Positions 1 to 8,769 of a stretch of 64,000 bases of DNA are shown here, one piece after another. Numbering within the stretch: position 1 is the first letter of the stretch; each line of letters starts with the position of its first letter. The notes under the pieces are model-generated. The model had not been told where the DNA came from and searched no databases. It saw nothing but the letters and a program-made list of their open reading frames with translations. The stretch comes from Zhihengliuella salsuginis. GTDB lineage: Bacteria > Actinomycetota > Actinomycetes > Actinomycetales > Micrococcaceae. The stretch lies in the NCBI RefSeq assembly GCF_014651715.1, contig NZ_BMXK01000012.1:81852-145851 (forward strand), written 5' to 3'. Position numbers and translations under genes: made by a program.

Positions 1-921
1 GGGGGCTTCCTCACCCCCGAGGACGATCACTGGCCGGCGAAGCTCGATGCACTGGGAACGGCGGCGCCGATCGGACTGTGGTGGCGCGGCCGGAGCGAGT
101 CCGCGGACCTGGATGCCGTGCGACGGCGAATCGCCGTCGTCGGCAGTCGCGATGCCACCGAGTACGGGATCCGTGCCACCCACGAGCTTGTCGCACCGCT
201 CGTCGAGAGGGGCGCCCAGATCGTCTCCGGCGGAGCCTACGGAATCGACGCCGCTGCCCACCGGGCCGCGCTGGCGAGCCTGACGGCGTCATCGGGCCGC
301 GGTCAAGCCGACCCGACGATGGCGGTCATGGCGGGAGGACTCGACCGGTTCTACCCCTCGGGCAACGACGATCTGATCCGGCAGGTTGCGGACCACGGAA
401 TAGTCCTCGCAGAAGTCGCGCCCGGCACGTCGCCGACCCGCTGGAGATTTCTCCAGCGAAACAGGCTGATCGCCGCCTTGTGCGACGTCACCGTGGTGGT
501 GGAGGCACGGTGGAGATCGGGCGCATTGACCACGGCCCGACGAGCAGCCGAGATGGGCCGGGAGGTGGGGGCCGTCCCCGGCTCGGTCTTCTCGGCGAAC
601 TCCGCCGGCTGCCACCGGCTGATCGCCGAGGGTGCGGGACGCGTCGTCACCCGGCCGGAGGACGTCGTCGAGATGGCGGGCGGCATCGAGCGCGGACCCG
701 CGCCGTCGGCTTCCGCCGACGGCCGTGCGCACGACGGCCTCGATATCCAGGACCTTCTCCTCTACGACGCGCTCCCGGTCCGCACGGCGACGACGCCGGA
801 CAACCTCTGCCGCGTTGCCGGACTCGGCATCGGGGCCGTCCTCGGCGGCCTGTCCCGACTGCAGTCCCGCGGTCTGGCGGTGCAGTCGCGGGCGGGCTGG
901 ACACGCGGTGGTGCGACTTAG
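1..921 (+). CDS. dprA: DNA-processing protein DprA, 5' end cut by window edge
   Basis: DprA (Smf) loads RecA onto incoming single-stranded DNA during transformation and is widely conserved even where competence is unproven. The reading frame is open from base 1, so the true start lies upstream; 306 codons are visible. The Rossmann-type core shows VVGSRDATEYG, the SGGAYGIDAAAHRAAL signature and QRNRLIAAL, which matches the family's RNR block. The last 60 or so residues look like the C-terminal winged-helix domain (LLYDALPV to the end). GTG 118 is internal to the family alignment because the upstream residues, including LWWRG, also fit DprA. xerC follows after 56 bases, the common actinobacterial order. 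Confidence in identity is high. Confidence 0.93.
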   Translation, partial: GGFLTPEDDHWPAKLDALGTAAPIGLWWRGRSESADLDAVRRRIAVVGSRDATEYGIRATHELVAPLVERGAQIVSGGAYGIDAAAHRAALASLTASSGRGQADPTMAVMAGGLDRFYPSGNDDLIRQVADHGIVLAEVAPGTSPTRWRFLQRNRLIAALCDVTVVVEARWRSGALTTARRAAEMGREVGAVPGSVFSANSAGCHRLIAEGAGRVVTRPEDVVEMAGGIERGPAPSASADGRAHDGLDIQDLLLYDALPVRTATTPDNLCRVAGLGIGAVLGGLSRLQSRGLAVQSRAGWTRGGAT

Positions 922-977
922 GGCCCTCTCGGCGCGCCATCTGCTGTGCGTGACGCCGGTGGTGCACAGTGGCGGGT

Positions 978-1964
978 ATGAGCGACGAGGGTTCCGATAC
1001 CGGCGGGGACGCCGTCCCGTGGTGGGACCGGGACCTGGCGTCCTACCTGCGGCACGTGGAACTGGAACAGGGCCGGAGCGCCCACACGGTCAGGGCCTAC
1101 AGTGCAGATATCAGGTCCCTCCTCTCGTTGGTCGACGCGCAGGGCCTCCGCCGCCTGGAACAGATCAAGCTGCCGCACCTGCGCGCCTGGCTGGCTGAAA
1201 TGCACGAGCGCGGTCAAGCGCCCGCAACGATGGCCCGCCGGGCCGCGTCCATCCGCTCGTACTTCGCGTGGGCGCGGCGGACAGCGCTGATCAACGAGGA
1301 CCCGGCATCACGTCTCCAGGCGCCCAAGCAGGGCAAGACGCTGCCGGCTGTTCTGCAGAAACAACAAGTCGGGCGCCTGCTCGACTCCCCGCCGTCTGAC
1401 CGCCGCGCGGTTCCCGCCGGGACGGAAAGCGGCGACAGTCTCGCATCGCGGAACGCAGCCATTCTCGAACTTCTCTACGCCACGGGCCTGCGCGTCGGCG
1501 AACTCGTCGGTCTGGGCCTGGGCGATCTCGACTTCGAACGGCGCATGGTCCGGGTGCGGGGCAAAGGCGACAAGGAGCGGAACGTCCCCTTCGGGGCTCC
1601 CGCGGCACAGGCGTTGGAGCAGTGGCTGGAGCAGGGGCGGCCCGTTCTTCTGGCGGATGCCCGCGAGCATCAGCGGCCGGTGACCGCGGAAGCGGTCTTC
1701 CTCGGCAGGCGGGGACGTCGAATCGACCCCCGACAGGTTCGCGACGTCGTGGCCCGCTGCCTGCGGGACCTCGGTGACACGTCCGCCTCGGGTCCGCACG
1801 CACTCCGCCACACGGCCGCGACGCACATGCTCGACGGCGGGGCCGACCTGCGTGCCGTGCAGGAGCTGCTCGGGCATTCATCACTCGCCACGACCCAGCT
1901 CTACACCCACGTCTCGATCGAAAAACTGCGGGCCAACTATCAACGCGCCCATCCACGCGCCTGA
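978..1964 (+). CDS. xerC: Tyrosine recombinase XerC
   Basis: Site-specific tyrosine recombinase that, with XerD, resolves chromosome dimers at dif. Taking ATG 978 gives 328 residues; an in-frame GTG at 969 would add three. The N-terminal SAM-like domain (about residues 15-110) carries the usual ELEQGRSAHTVRAYSADI block. The catalytic set is complete: Arg172 in ATGLRVGEL, Lys in RVRGKGDKE, His274 and Arg277 in HALRHTAATHML, His300 in LGHSS and nucleophile Tyr309 in QLYTHVSI. A stretch near residues 135-160 is longer than in many XerC proteins. The position next to dprA is the usual one for XerC and argues against a phage integrase. XerD itself is not in the window. Confidence 0.93.
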   Translation: MSDEGSDTGGDAVPWWDRDLASYLRHVELEQGRSAHTVRAYSADIRSLLSLVDAQGLRRLEQIKLPHLRAWLAEMHERGQAPATMARRAASIRSYFAWARRTALINEDPASRLQAPKQGKTLPAVLQKQQVGRLLDSPPSDRRAVPAGTESGDSLASRNAAILELLYATGLRVGELVGLGLGDLDFERRMVRVRGKGDKERNVPFGAPAAQALEQWLEQGRPVLLADAREHQRPVTAEAVFLGRRGRRIDPRQVRDVVARCLRDLGDTSASGPHALRHTAATHMLDGGADLRAVQELLGHSSLATTQLYTHVSIEKLRANYQRAHPRA

Positions 1965-2120
1965 ATCCTCCCCGGTCAGGAGCCACGTTCACACTCTTGC
2001 GGGGAAATAGTGGCATAAAGGTTCAAGTTGGGGCAGAATGTTCAATGGGTTCGGAAGAAGAGCTTTCACAGTCACCGTCGGTCGTAGGGGAAGACGTACC
2101 AACGGAAACTGGAGGATGGC

Positions 2121-2624
2121 ATGTCTGCACCCACGACACGGGGCGTTCTGTACGTACATTCAGCCCCCACTGCGTTGTGCCCGCACATCGAATGGGCCAT
2201 CGGTTCCGTCGTCGATCAGCGGACGGACCTGAGCTGGACGGCGCAAGCTGCCGCGCCCGGAATGTATCGCGCCCAAATCGAATGGATCGGGCCGCAGGGC
2301 ACCGGCGCCAAACTCGCGTCGGCGCTGCGGGGCTGGGCGCATCTGCGCTACGAAGTGACTGAGGATCCCAGCCTGGGCGCCGATGGCAGCCGGTGGTCCC
2401 ACACCCCCGAGCTCGGGATTTTCCACGCGGCCACCGACACGTCGGGAAACATCGTGGTCGGCGAGGACCGCATCCGCTTCGCCTACGAGCAGGGGAGCGG
2501 CGACCCCGCAGCCGTCTACCACGAGCTCTCACTGGCGCTCGGTGAAGCCTGGGATGAAGAGCTGGAGCCTTTCCGGCACGCGTCCGAAGGCGCCCCCGTC
2601 CGCTGGCTCCACCAGGTGGGCTGA
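2121..2624 (+). CDS. DUF3145 family protein
   Basis: A 167-residue protein of the DUF3145 family, which is restricted to Actinomycetota and has no known function. The family signature is clear near the N terminus (TRGVLYVHSAPTALCPHIEWA), followed by the GPQGTGAKLASALRGW and HTPELGIFHAATDTSGNIVVGEDRIR blocks. No signal peptide or membrane segment is visible, so it is probably cytoplasmic. The start at ATG 2121 is supported by GGAGG eight bases upstream. It stands alone: a 156-base gap separates it from xerC and a hairpin with a T-rich tail lies just downstream. Family assignment is firm; function is unknown. Confidence 0.85.
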   Translation: MSAPTTRGVLYVHSAPTALCPHIEWAIGSVVDQRTDLSWTAQAAAPGMYRAQIEWIGPQGTGAKLASALRGWAHLRYEVTEDPSLGADGSRWSHTPELGIFHAATDTSGNIVVGEDRIRFAYEQGSGDPAAVYHELSLALGEAWDEELEPFRHASEGAPVRWLHQVG

Positions 2625-2681
2625 CGCTTCGTCCGGCCTGCCATCACGGCGCGCCCGGCGAGTAGTCGATTAGTCGCCACC

Positions 2682-2713
2682 TCGACCGGGTCGGCCATGG
2701 CCAACCCGGTCGA
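2682..2713 (+). terminator. Rho-independent terminator after the DUF3145 gene
   Basis: A perfect 10-bp stem (TCGACCGGGT at 2682-2691 with ACCCGGTCGA at 2704-2713) encloses a 12-base loop and is followed by CTTTTC. It lies between the convergent DUF3145 gene and prsW, so it probably ends the former; on the minus strand there is no T-run. Confidence 0.75.
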
Positions 2714-2740
2714 CTTTTCAGCCGGACTCCCGTCTGCTGG

Positions 2741-3892
2741 CTATGCGCGCAGAAGGCCCCCGCGGTCGCGCGCAAGTTCGACCAGCAGGCGCTCCTCCCG
2801 CGCCTGCTGTCGCTGCACGTCGTGTCCAACACAGATCCGGTGACGCACCTCGGCCAGTCGAACGGCCGTCCTCGTCAGCTGTCTCAGCTGCGGGGCCGCC
2901 CCGCGGGCCCGCGCCCACCTGACCGCCTGGCGGCGTCCGGTCGGCGTCCCGAACAGCTGGGCTTCATCGGAGGTCAACCATCCGGCCTCGCTGTACTCGA
3001 GAAGGTGTCCGTGGATACGTCGCCGCTCAGCGCGGCGCAGCCACATCACGCCACCGACTGCGGCCGCGAACAACGGCAACTGGAGCGTGACATAGAAGGA
3101 CAGGAAGCTGTCGAAGAGGAGCGTCAGTCCCCCGTTCCACAGGAAGTGCCCCAGCACGGCGACGATGTATCCGGGCACCGCGAACCACAAGGCGGAGCGC
3201 CTGCGGCCCTTGACGGCGGAAAGCCCCAGGAAGAACCCCAGGCAGCTCGTGAACATGACGTGGGCGAACGGGCTGAACAGGCCGCGCATCACGAACATTC
3301 CGGCGAGCTCCGAGGGAGCCGTCGACCACGCCGAGCTGAAGTAGAGGATGTTCTCGGTGAAGGCGAATCCGGCGCCGACCAGCCCGCCGTAGACGATGCC
3401 GTCGACTGGCCCGTCGAAATGCCACCGGGCGACGTAGAAGACCAGCAGGACGCCGATCCCCTTGAAGGCCTCCTCCAGGATCGGGGCCTGGACGACGGCG
3501 CCGAAGACCTCCGGGTCGCTGAAAACGGACATGGGCATGACCAGGCGGGCGAAGGGCTCCCCGAAGAGCAGTGTCCCGAGAACCGATGCTCCGGCGCCCC
3601 AGAAGGCGGCGAAGAGGACGGCCGGTGCCGGTTCGGGGTCCCATCGGTCGATCCAGCGCAGCCCGAGCAGGCAGATGCCCAGGGGGACGAGTGCCAGGAG
3701 GCCGACGACGAACATCGTGGACTGCCCGATGTACTGGGCGAGCCAGAAGACTGCGCCGACGAACACCGCAAGAGCGAGCAGCAGCAGCCCCATGACGCGC
3801 AGGTGGTGCCGCCGCCGCTCGCGGAACGGCGGGAGTTCCAGATGCGGCGGGGGAGCAACCGAGCGGGGGACGGGAGGGGCACTTGCACTCAT
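2741..3892 (-). CDS. prsW: PrsW-family intramembrane metalloprotease
   Basis: Membrane-embedded metalloprotease of the PrsW/CAAX-protease-like superfamily. In Bacillus, PrsW makes the first cut in an anti-sigma factor; the substrate here is unknown. ATG 3892 gives 383 residues. The four conserved motifs are present in order: EEAFKG (about 140-145), FAFTEN (about 176-181), AHVMFT (about 211-216) and GHFLWNG (about 248-254), supplying the Glu and His residues expected to bind zinc. At least seven hydrophobic segments cover residues 30-300, followed by a charged cytoplasmic tail of about 100 residues rich in Arg. A TATGCT hexamer ends six bases before the ATG, so the transcript may be leaderless. 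It diverges from a GntR-type regulator with 25 bases between the starts. Confidence 0.88.
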   Translation of the reverse strand: MSASAPPVPRSVAPPPHLELPPFRERRRHHLRVMGLLLLALAVFVGAVFWLAQYIGQSTMFVVGLLALVPLGICLLGLRWIDRWDPEPAPAVLFAAFWGAGASVLGTLLFGEPFARLVMPMSVFSDPEVFGAVVQAPILEEAFKGIGVLLVFYVARWHFDGPVDGIVYGGLVGAGFAFTENILYFSSAWSTAPSELAGMFVMRGLFSPFAHVMFTSCLGFFLGLSAVKGRRRSALWFAVPGYIVAVLGHFLWNGGLTLLFDSFLSFYVTLQLPLFAAAVGGVMWLRRAERRRIHGHLLEYSEAGWLTSDEAQLFGTPTGRRQAVRWARARGAAPQLRQLTRTAVRLAEVRHRICVGHDVQRQQAREERLLVELARDRGGLLRA

Positions 3893-3898
3893 ACCGCC

Positions 3899-3904
3899 AG
3901 CATA
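3899..3904 (-). promoter_or_regulatory. Candidate -10 element of prsW (leaderless)
   Basis: Read on the minus strand, TATGCT is followed by six bases and then the prsW ATG. That spacing places transcription start on the A of the start codon, a common arrangement in actinobacteria. The -35 region would overlap the palindrome at 3910-3926. Confidence 0.5.
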
Positions 3905-3909
3905 GTTGT

Positions 3910-3926
3910 GTTGGGGTGTGCCCAAC
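3910..3926. promoter_or_regulatory. Palindrome between prsW and the GntR-type regulator
   Basis: GTTGGG, five bases, CCCAAC: a perfect 6-bp inverted repeat. It covers the GTG start (3918) of the regulator and the expected -35 region of prsW. Position makes it a candidate operator for the regulator, controlling itself and prsW. This is inferred from layout; the sequence is not a textbook GntR site. Confidence 0.4.
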
Positions 3927-4295
3927 CTTGAATTCCTGAAGATCGATGCGTCGAGCGACGTCCACCCGTACGACCAGATTCGACGTCAGATCGTCGACGC
4001 CGTCGGGCAGGGTCGGCTGGTGGCGGGCGAGCGCCTTCTTCCCGTCCGGAAACTTGCCGACACACTCGGTGTCGCTGCGAACACGGTGGCGCGGGCCTAC
4101 AAGGAGCTGGAAGCCGCGGGCGTCGTCGCAACGAAGGGTCGCGCGGGAACGGTGGTGCAAGCGGCCCGGGGATCGGCCGATGCGCAGGTCAGCAAGGCCG
4201 CGGAGGACTACGCGCGGGTCGCCCGGCAGTGGGGCGTGGCAGACCGCGAGGCGATCGAATTCGTACGAGCCGCCCTGGACAAGAACCGAGACTGA
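3918..4295 (+). CDS. GntR family (YtrA-type) transcriptional regulator
   Basis: A short regulator of 125 residues with an N-terminal GntR winged helix (residues about 10-75) and only a short helical C-terminal tail, the layout of the YtrA subfamily. Signature pieces are HPYDQIRRQIVDAVGQGRLVAGERLLPVRKLA and LGVAANTVARAYKELEAAGVV, the second being the recognition helix. GTG 3918 starts the protein as VPNLEFLKID; an upstream TTG (3906) would add four residues. YtrA proteins usually repress ABC-transporter or membrane-stress genes next to themselves; here the divergent neighbour is prsW, so control of prsW is a reasonable guess. No ligand-binding domain is present. The stop lies 67 bases before uvrA. 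Confidence 0.85.
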   Translation: MPNLEFLKIDASSDVHPYDQIRRQIVDAVGQGRLVAGERLLPVRKLADTLGVAANTVARAYKELEAAGVVATKGRAGTVVQAARGSADAQVSKAAEDYARVARQWGVADREAIEFVRAALDKNRD

Positions 4296-4333
4296 CGATG
4301 CCGACGGAAGCCGCGTCGGGCTCGAAGGCGTCT

Positions 4334-4349
4334 TCGAATGAGTTTTCGA
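4334..4349. promoter_or_regulatory. LexA-type SOS box before uvrA
   Basis: TCGAATGAGTTTTCGA matches the actinobacterial LexA consensus TCGAACnnnnGTTCGA at 10 of 12 fixed positions, with perfect TCGAA and TTCGA ends. It sits between the -35 position and the TAGGAT hexamer at 4351, where bound LexA would block RNA polymerase. uvrA is a known SOS gene in related bacteria. Confidence 0.75.
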
Positions 4350-4350
4350 T

Positions 4351-4356
4351 TAGGAT
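4351..4356 (+). promoter_or_regulatory. -10 element of uvrA (leaderless)
   Basis: TAGGAT is followed by six bases and then GTG 4363. This spacing predicts transcription starting at the start codon, so the mRNA would have no leader. It also helps choose GTG 4363 over GTG 4357. Confidence 0.55.
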
Positions 4357-4362
4357 GTGCTC

Positions 4363-7257
4363 GTGGCTATTGACGCAACGACACTGAACAAAGATCACGA
4401 CCGGTCCCGACTCGTCGTCAAGGGAGCGCGGGAACACAACCTGCGCAACGTAGACGTCGATCTGCCGCGGGATTCGCTGATCGTCTTCACCGGCCTGTCC
4501 GGTTCGGGCAAGTCGTCCCTCGCTTTCGACACGATCTTCGCCGAGGGGCAACGGCGGTACGTCGAATCCCTGTCCGCCTACGCCCGCATGTTCCTGGGCC
4601 AGGTCGACAAGCCCGACGTGGACTTCATCGAGGGCCTCTCGCCCGCCGTGTCCATCGACCAGAAGTCGACGTCGAAGAATCCTCGTTCGACCGTCGGGAC
4701 GATCACGGAGATCTACGACTACATGCGCCTGCTCTGGGCGCGCGTAGGCCAGATGTACTGCCCGGTGTGCAACGAACCCGTCACGAAGCAGACGCCGCAG
4801 CAGATCGTGGACCAGCTGCTGGAGCTTCCCGATCGGACCCGCTTCCAGATCCTGGCTCCCGTCGTCCGCTCCCGCAAGGGCGAATTCGTCGACCTCTTCA
4901 AGGATCTCGCGGCGAAGGGCTACTCGAGGGCGATCGTCGACGGCGAGGTCGAGCAGTTGTCGAACCCGCCCAAGCTGGGCAAGCAGATCAAGCACACGAT
5001 CGAGGTCGTCGTCGACCGGCTCGTCATCAAGGAGGGGATTCGCCAGCGCCTGACGGATTCGATCGAGACGGCGCTCGGACTCGCCGAGGGCCGCGTCCTC
5101 GCCGACTTCGTCGATCTGGACGAGGACGCCGAGGAGCGCAGGCGGGCGTTCTCCGAGAACCTCGCGTGCCCCAACGAGCACCCGCTCGCCATCGACGAGA
5201 TCGAGCCGCGCTCGTTCTCCTTCAACAACCCCTATGGTGCATGCACCGCCTGTTCGGGCATCGGCAGCCGGCTCGAAGTCGACGAGCAGCTCGTCATTCC
5301 CGACGGCGCACTGTCCATCCGCGAGGGCGCCATCGCCCCGTGGTCACTGGGCAAGGCGACCACCGAGTACTGGAACCGACTGATCGACGGCCTGTCCAAC
5401 GACCTGGACTTCTCGCTCGACGACGAGTGGGACCAGCTGTCCGCCAAAGCACGGCAGGCGATTCTCCACGGCAAGGACCACAAGGTCGTCGTCCAGTATC
5501 GGAACCGGTTCGGGCGCGAGCGCAAGTACAGCACCGGGTTCGAGGGCGTCATCCAGTACATCCACCGCAAGCACACCGAGACGGAGTCCGACCACGCCCG
5601 GGACCGGTACGAGCAGTACATGCGCCAGACGCCGTGCCCGGAGTGCAACGGCGCGCGCCTGAACCCCGCGTCGCTCTCGGTGCGCGTGAACGAGAAGTCC
5701 ATCGCAGACGTCTGCCGTCTGCCGATGCGCGATGCCGAGGCCTTCTTCAACGACCTGCCCCTGAACAAGCGCGACCAGCAGATCGCGGAGCAGGTGCTGA
5801 AGGAGATCGTCGGCAGGCTGCAGTTCCTGCTCGACGTCGGCCTCGAATACCTGAACCTCGAACGCCCGGCGGCCACGCTCTCGGGCGGTGAGGCCCAGCG
5901 CATCCGTCTGGCGACCCAGATCGGCTCGGGCCTCGTCGGCGTGCTCTACGTCCTGGACGAGCCGTCGATCGGACTGCACCAGCGCGACAACCGTCGCCTG
6001 ATCGAGACCCTGGTCCGCCTGCGCGATCTCGGCAACACCCTGATCGTCGTCGAGCACGATGAAGACACCATCGCCGAGGCCGACTGGATCGTCGACATCG
6101 GTCCCGGCGCCGGCGAGCACGGCGGCAACGTCGTCCACTCGGGTCCCCTGGCGGGACTGCTCGAGAACCGCGAGTCCATGACCGGGGACTACCTCTCGCG
6201 CCGGCGCGAGCTCGCGATCCCGACCGAGCGGCGGGCCATAGACCCGGAGCGGCAGGTCACAGTGGTCGGAGCCCGGGAGAACAACCTGTGCGACCTGACG
6301 GTGGACTTCCCCCTGGGAGTCCTGACTGCGGTCACCGGCGTCTCGGGTTCCGGCAAGTCGACTCTTGTCAACGACATCCTCTACAAGGTGCTCGCGAACA
6401 AGCTCAACGGCGCCAAGCAGGTCGCCGGGAGGCACACGCGCGTCAAGGGCGTGGACCTGCTGGACAAGGTGATCCACGTCGACCAGAGCCCGATCGGCCG
6501 TACCCCGCGCTCGAACCCCGCAACGTACACGGGCGTCTTCGACCGGATCCGCAAGCTCTTCGCCGAGACGAACGAGGCCAAGGTGCGCGGTTACCAGGCC
6601 GGACGCTTCTCGTTCAACGTCAAGGGCGGCCGGTGCGAGTCCTGCTCCGGCGACGGGACACTCAAGATCGAGATGAACTTCCTCCCGGACGTCTACGTCC
6701 CGTGCGAGGTCTGCAACGGGGACCGGTACAACCGCGAAACGCTCGAAGTCCACTACAAGGGCAAGAACATCGCCGAGGTCCTCGCCATGCCCATCGAGGA
6801 GGCCGCGACGTTCTTCGAGGCGTTCGCGCCCATCGCGCGGCACCTCGACACCCTGGTCGAGGTCGGCCTCGGCTACGTGCGGCTCGGTCAGCCCGCGACG
6901 ACGCTCTCGGGCGGCGAGGCCCAGCGGGTCAAACTCTCCGCGGAACTGCAGAAGCGGAGCAAGGGCCGGGCCATCTACGTCCTGGACGAACCGACGACCG
7001 GACTGCACTTCGAGGACATCCGCAAGCTCCTCGGGGTCCTCCAGGGCCTGGTGAGCAAGGGGAACACCGTCATCACCATCGAGCACAACCTCGACGTCAT
7101 CAAGAGCGCCGACTGGATCATCGACCTCGGCCCGGAGGGCGGATCGGGCGGCGGTCAGGTCATCGCCGAAGGCACACCGGAACAGGTGGCCGGCATCGCC
7201 GCCAGCCACACGGGCGGATTCCTCGCCGAGATCCTGCCGGCGGCCGCCAAGGCCTGA
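4363..7257 (+). CDS. uvrA: Excinuclease ABC subunit UvrA
   Basis: Damage-recognition ATPase of nucleotide excision repair, acting with UvrB and UvrC. From GTG 4363 the protein has 964 residues, the usual UvrA size. Two ABC ATPase modules are visible: Walker [10 protein letters not shown] near residue 44 and GVSGSGKST near residue 645, each later followed by an LSGGEAQR signature and a VLDEP Walker B. Zinc-binding Cys clusters occur in each half, including [22 protein letters not shown] and CEVCNGD. The start is chosen because a -10 hexamer lies seven bases upstream with no Shine-Dalgarno sequence; GTG 4357 is the alternative. An SOS box overlaps the promoter. uvrC lies 1.5 kb downstream; uvrB is not in the window. 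Confidence 0.97.
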   Translation: MAIDATTLNKDHDRSRLVVKGAREHNLRNVDVDLPRDSLIVFTGLSGSGKSSLAFDTIFAEGQRRYVESLSAYARMFLGQVDKPDVDFIEGLSPAVSIDQKSTSKNPRSTVGTITEIYDYMRLLWARVGQMYCPVCNEPVTKQTPQQIVDQLLELPDRTRFQILAPVVRSRKGEFVDLFKDLAAKGYSRAIVDGEVEQLSNPPKLGKQIKHTIEVVVDRLVIKEGIRQRLTDSIETALGLAEGRVLADFVDLDEDAEERRRAFSENLACPNEHPLAIDEIEPRSFSFNNPYGACTACSGIGSRLEVDEQLVIPDGALSIREGAIAPWSLGKATTEYWNRLIDGLSNDLDFSLDDEWDQLSAKARQAILHGKDHKVVVQYRNRFGRERKYSTGFEGVIQYIHRKHTETESDHARDRYEQYMRQTPCPECNGARLNPASLSVRVNEKSIADVCRLPMRDAEAFFNDLPLNKRDQQIAEQVLKEIVGRLQFLLDVGLEYLNLERPAATLSGGEAQRIRLATQIGSGLVGVLYVLDEPSIGLHQRDNRRLIETLVRLRDLGNTLIVVEHDEDTIAEADWIVDIGPGAGEHGGNVVHSGPLAGLLENRESMTGDYLSRRRELAIPTERRAIDPERQVTVVGARENNLCDLTVDFPLGVLTAVTGVSGSGKSTLVNDILYKVLANKLNGAKQVAGRHTRVKGVDLLDKVIHVDQSPIGRTPRSNPATYTGVFDRIRKLFAETNEAKVRGYQAGRFSFNVKGGRCESCSGDGTLKIEMNFLPDVYVPCEVCNGDRYNRETLEVHYKGKNIAEVLAMPIEEAATFFEAFAPIARHLDTLVEVGLGYVRLGQPATTLSGGEAQRVKLSAELQKRSKGRAIYVLDEPTTGLHFEDIRKLLGVLQGLVSKGNTVITIEHNLDVIKSADWIIDLGPEGGSGGGQVIAEGTPEQVAGIAASHTGGFLAEILPAAAKA

Positions 7258-7288
7258 ACGCGGAGCCGCTCGCCGGCACCGCCGGACG

Positions 7289-7338
7289 CCGCAACCCGGG
7301 TGTCCATGCCGTGTCAGGCATGGACACCCGGGTTGCGG
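7289..7338. terminator. Perfect 22-bp stem-loop after uvrA
   Basis: The arms at 7289-7310 and 7317-7338 are exact reverse complements across 22 bases, with a six-base loop GTGTCA. No T-run follows on either strand. It starts 31 bases after the uvrA stop and ends 26 bases before the next start, so an intrinsic terminator of the tail-less actinobacterial type is the simplest reading. Confidence 0.65.
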
Positions 7339-7364
7339 GGCTCTCATGGCAGAATGTCCCGGTG

Positions 7365-8081
7365 ATGATTCGTCCGACGACCCGAAGACGCGCCGTTCTG
7401 TTCGACCTGGACGGCACGCTTGTCGACCCCCGGACAGCCATCTCGGGCGGGATCGGTGCTGCACTGGCAGCCCACGGTCTCCCCGTGCCCGCAGACGAGC
7501 AACTCGACGCGATGATCGGCCCGCCGCTGGCGGCGAGTCTGCAATCGGTCCCGGGCATGACCGATGAGCTTCTTCCGCTGGTCGTCGAGCACTACCGGGT
7601 CGGCTATCGTGCGCACGGCATGTCCTCGAGCGTGGTCTACCCCGGTATCGCCGATCTGCTGCGGGAACTCGGCGAAGCCGGTGTGCTCTGCGCCGTTGCG
7701 ACTTCGAAGCCCGAACCGCTCGCGCGCGAGCTTCTCGACATCCAGGGCCTGACCAGTCGATTCGACGCCATCTGCGGTTCCAACCCGGACGAGAGCGCGC
7801 CGCACGAGGGCAAGGCCGCCATCGTCGCCGCAGCCCTCGAGTCGCTGAGCGAGGCGGACGCCGGGAGCCGGGGGCTGGATGCCGTCATGGTCGGCGACCG
7901 TTTCTACGACGTCGACGGGGCCCGCGCGAACGGCATCCCGTGCATCGGCGTCTCGTGGGGCTATGCCGGAACCGGCGAACTGGAGGAGGCCGGCGCCGCC
8001 GCAGTCGTCGACGATGCCGCCGGTCTCGCCCGCGCGTTGGCTGCGCTCTCCAGCGACGACGAGATGAAAGAGGCACACTGA
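7365..8081 (+). CDS. HAD-superfamily hydrolase, phosphoglycolate-phosphatase-like
   Basis: A 238-residue phosphatase of the HAD superfamily, Gph/PGP-like branch. Motif I is FDLDGTLVD with nucleophile Asp14 and Asp16; motif II is in AVATSKPE (Thr/Ser), motif III includes the Lys before EGKAA, and motif IV is [12 protein letters not shown]. The insertion between motif I and II matches the helical C1 cap of phosphoglycolate and pyrophosphate phosphatases, so substrates are small phosphorylated metabolites; which one cannot be told. ATG 7365 is taken; GTG 7362 directly before it is possible. The stop overlaps the plsC start by one base (TGATG), implying translational coupling to the acyltransferase. 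Confidence 0.85.
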   Translation: MIRPTTRRRAVLFDLDGTLVDPRTAISGGIGAALAAHGLPVPADEQLDAMIGPPLAASLQSVPGMTDELLPLVVEHYRVGYRAHGMSSSVVYPGIADLLRELGEAGVLCAVATSKPEPLARELLDIQGLTSRFDAICGSNPDESAPHEGKAAIVAAALESLSEADAGSRGLDAVMVGDRFYDVDGARANGIPCIGVSWGYAGTGELEEAGAAAVVDDAAGLARALAALSSDDEMKEAH

Positions 8082-8749
8082 TGGGCGTCTTCAACGGAGT
8101 CCGCTCGACAGTGGCGCACAGCGTGCGCGGGCTGTGCCGGCCCACGGTGACCGGTGTCGAGAACATCCCGGACGGCGGCCCGTTCATCGTCGCCTCGAAC
8201 CACCTCTCCTTCCTGGACAGCGTGATCATCCAGGCCCTGATGCCCCGCCCGGTGGCCTTCTTCGCGAAAGCGGAGTACTTCACGACGCCGGGGTTGAAGG
8301 GCCGTGTCATGAAGGCGTTCTTCGAATCGGTCGGCTCCATCCCCGTCGAGCGCGGCGAGCAGGCGGCCTCGGTGGCGGCCCTCGACCAGCTGGTCGAGAT
8401 CCTCGAGTCCGGTGGTGGCATCGGCATCTATCCCGAGGGCACGCGGTCCCGCGATGGCCGCCTGTACCGTGGGCGCACGGGCGTCGGCTGGCTGGCGCTG
8501 AGCACGGGTGCCCCGGTGCTCCCCGTCGGCCTCATCGGCACGGAGAAACTCCAACCGGCCGACACGAACAAGTTCAGGCCGCAGCATTTCACGTTGAAGG
8601 TCGGGGAACCCCTGATGTTCGACCACGTGGGACCGAAGCACCCGCTGCCCGCCCGCCGGGAGGCCACCGACCGCGTGGTCGAGGCCATCGCCGAGTTGAC
8701 CGGTCAGGAACGCAGCGATCACTACAACCAAGCTCCCACCGTCAAGTAG
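8081..8749 (+). CDS. plsC: 1-acyl-sn-glycerol-3-phosphate acyltransferase (PlsC family)
   Basis: Makes phosphatidic acid from lysophosphatidic acid at the inner membrane face, or acylates a related lipid. The protein has 222 residues. The catalytic HX4D motif is NHLSFLDS (His41, Asp46), the acceptor-binding block is FFAKAEYF, and the third motif is [10 protein letters not shown] (about 118-127). It has no long hydrophobic N-terminal segment, so it is a peripheral or monotopic enzyme. Its ATG overlaps the stop of the HAD gene. Actinobacterial genomes carry several PlsC paralogues, so the exact acyl acceptor is uncertain, and the neighbouring phosphatase does not settle it. Confidence 0.87.
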   Translation: MGVFNGVRSTVAHSVRGLCRPTVTGVENIPDGGPFIVASNHLSFLDSVIIQALMPRPVAFFAKAEYFTTPGLKGRVMKAFFESVGSIPVERGEQAASVAALDQLVEILESGGGIGIYPEGTRSRDGRLYRGRTGVGWLALSTGAPVLPVGLIGTEKLQPADTNKFRPQHFTLKVGEPLMFDHVGPKHPLPARREATDRVVEAIAELTGQERSDHYNQAPTVK

Positions 8750-8769
8750 ACCGAGGCTGCAGAGCTGAG

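Noticed and set aside
2822..3931. 369-codon frame opposite prsW
   Set aside because: prsW has all four protease motifs; the opposite frame is a GC shadow.
5344..7464. Very long open frame antisense to uvrA
   Set aside because: It mirrors the uvrA codons. In high-GC DNA the complementary third-position frame is nearly stop-free; the predicted protein is low-complexity and matches no family.
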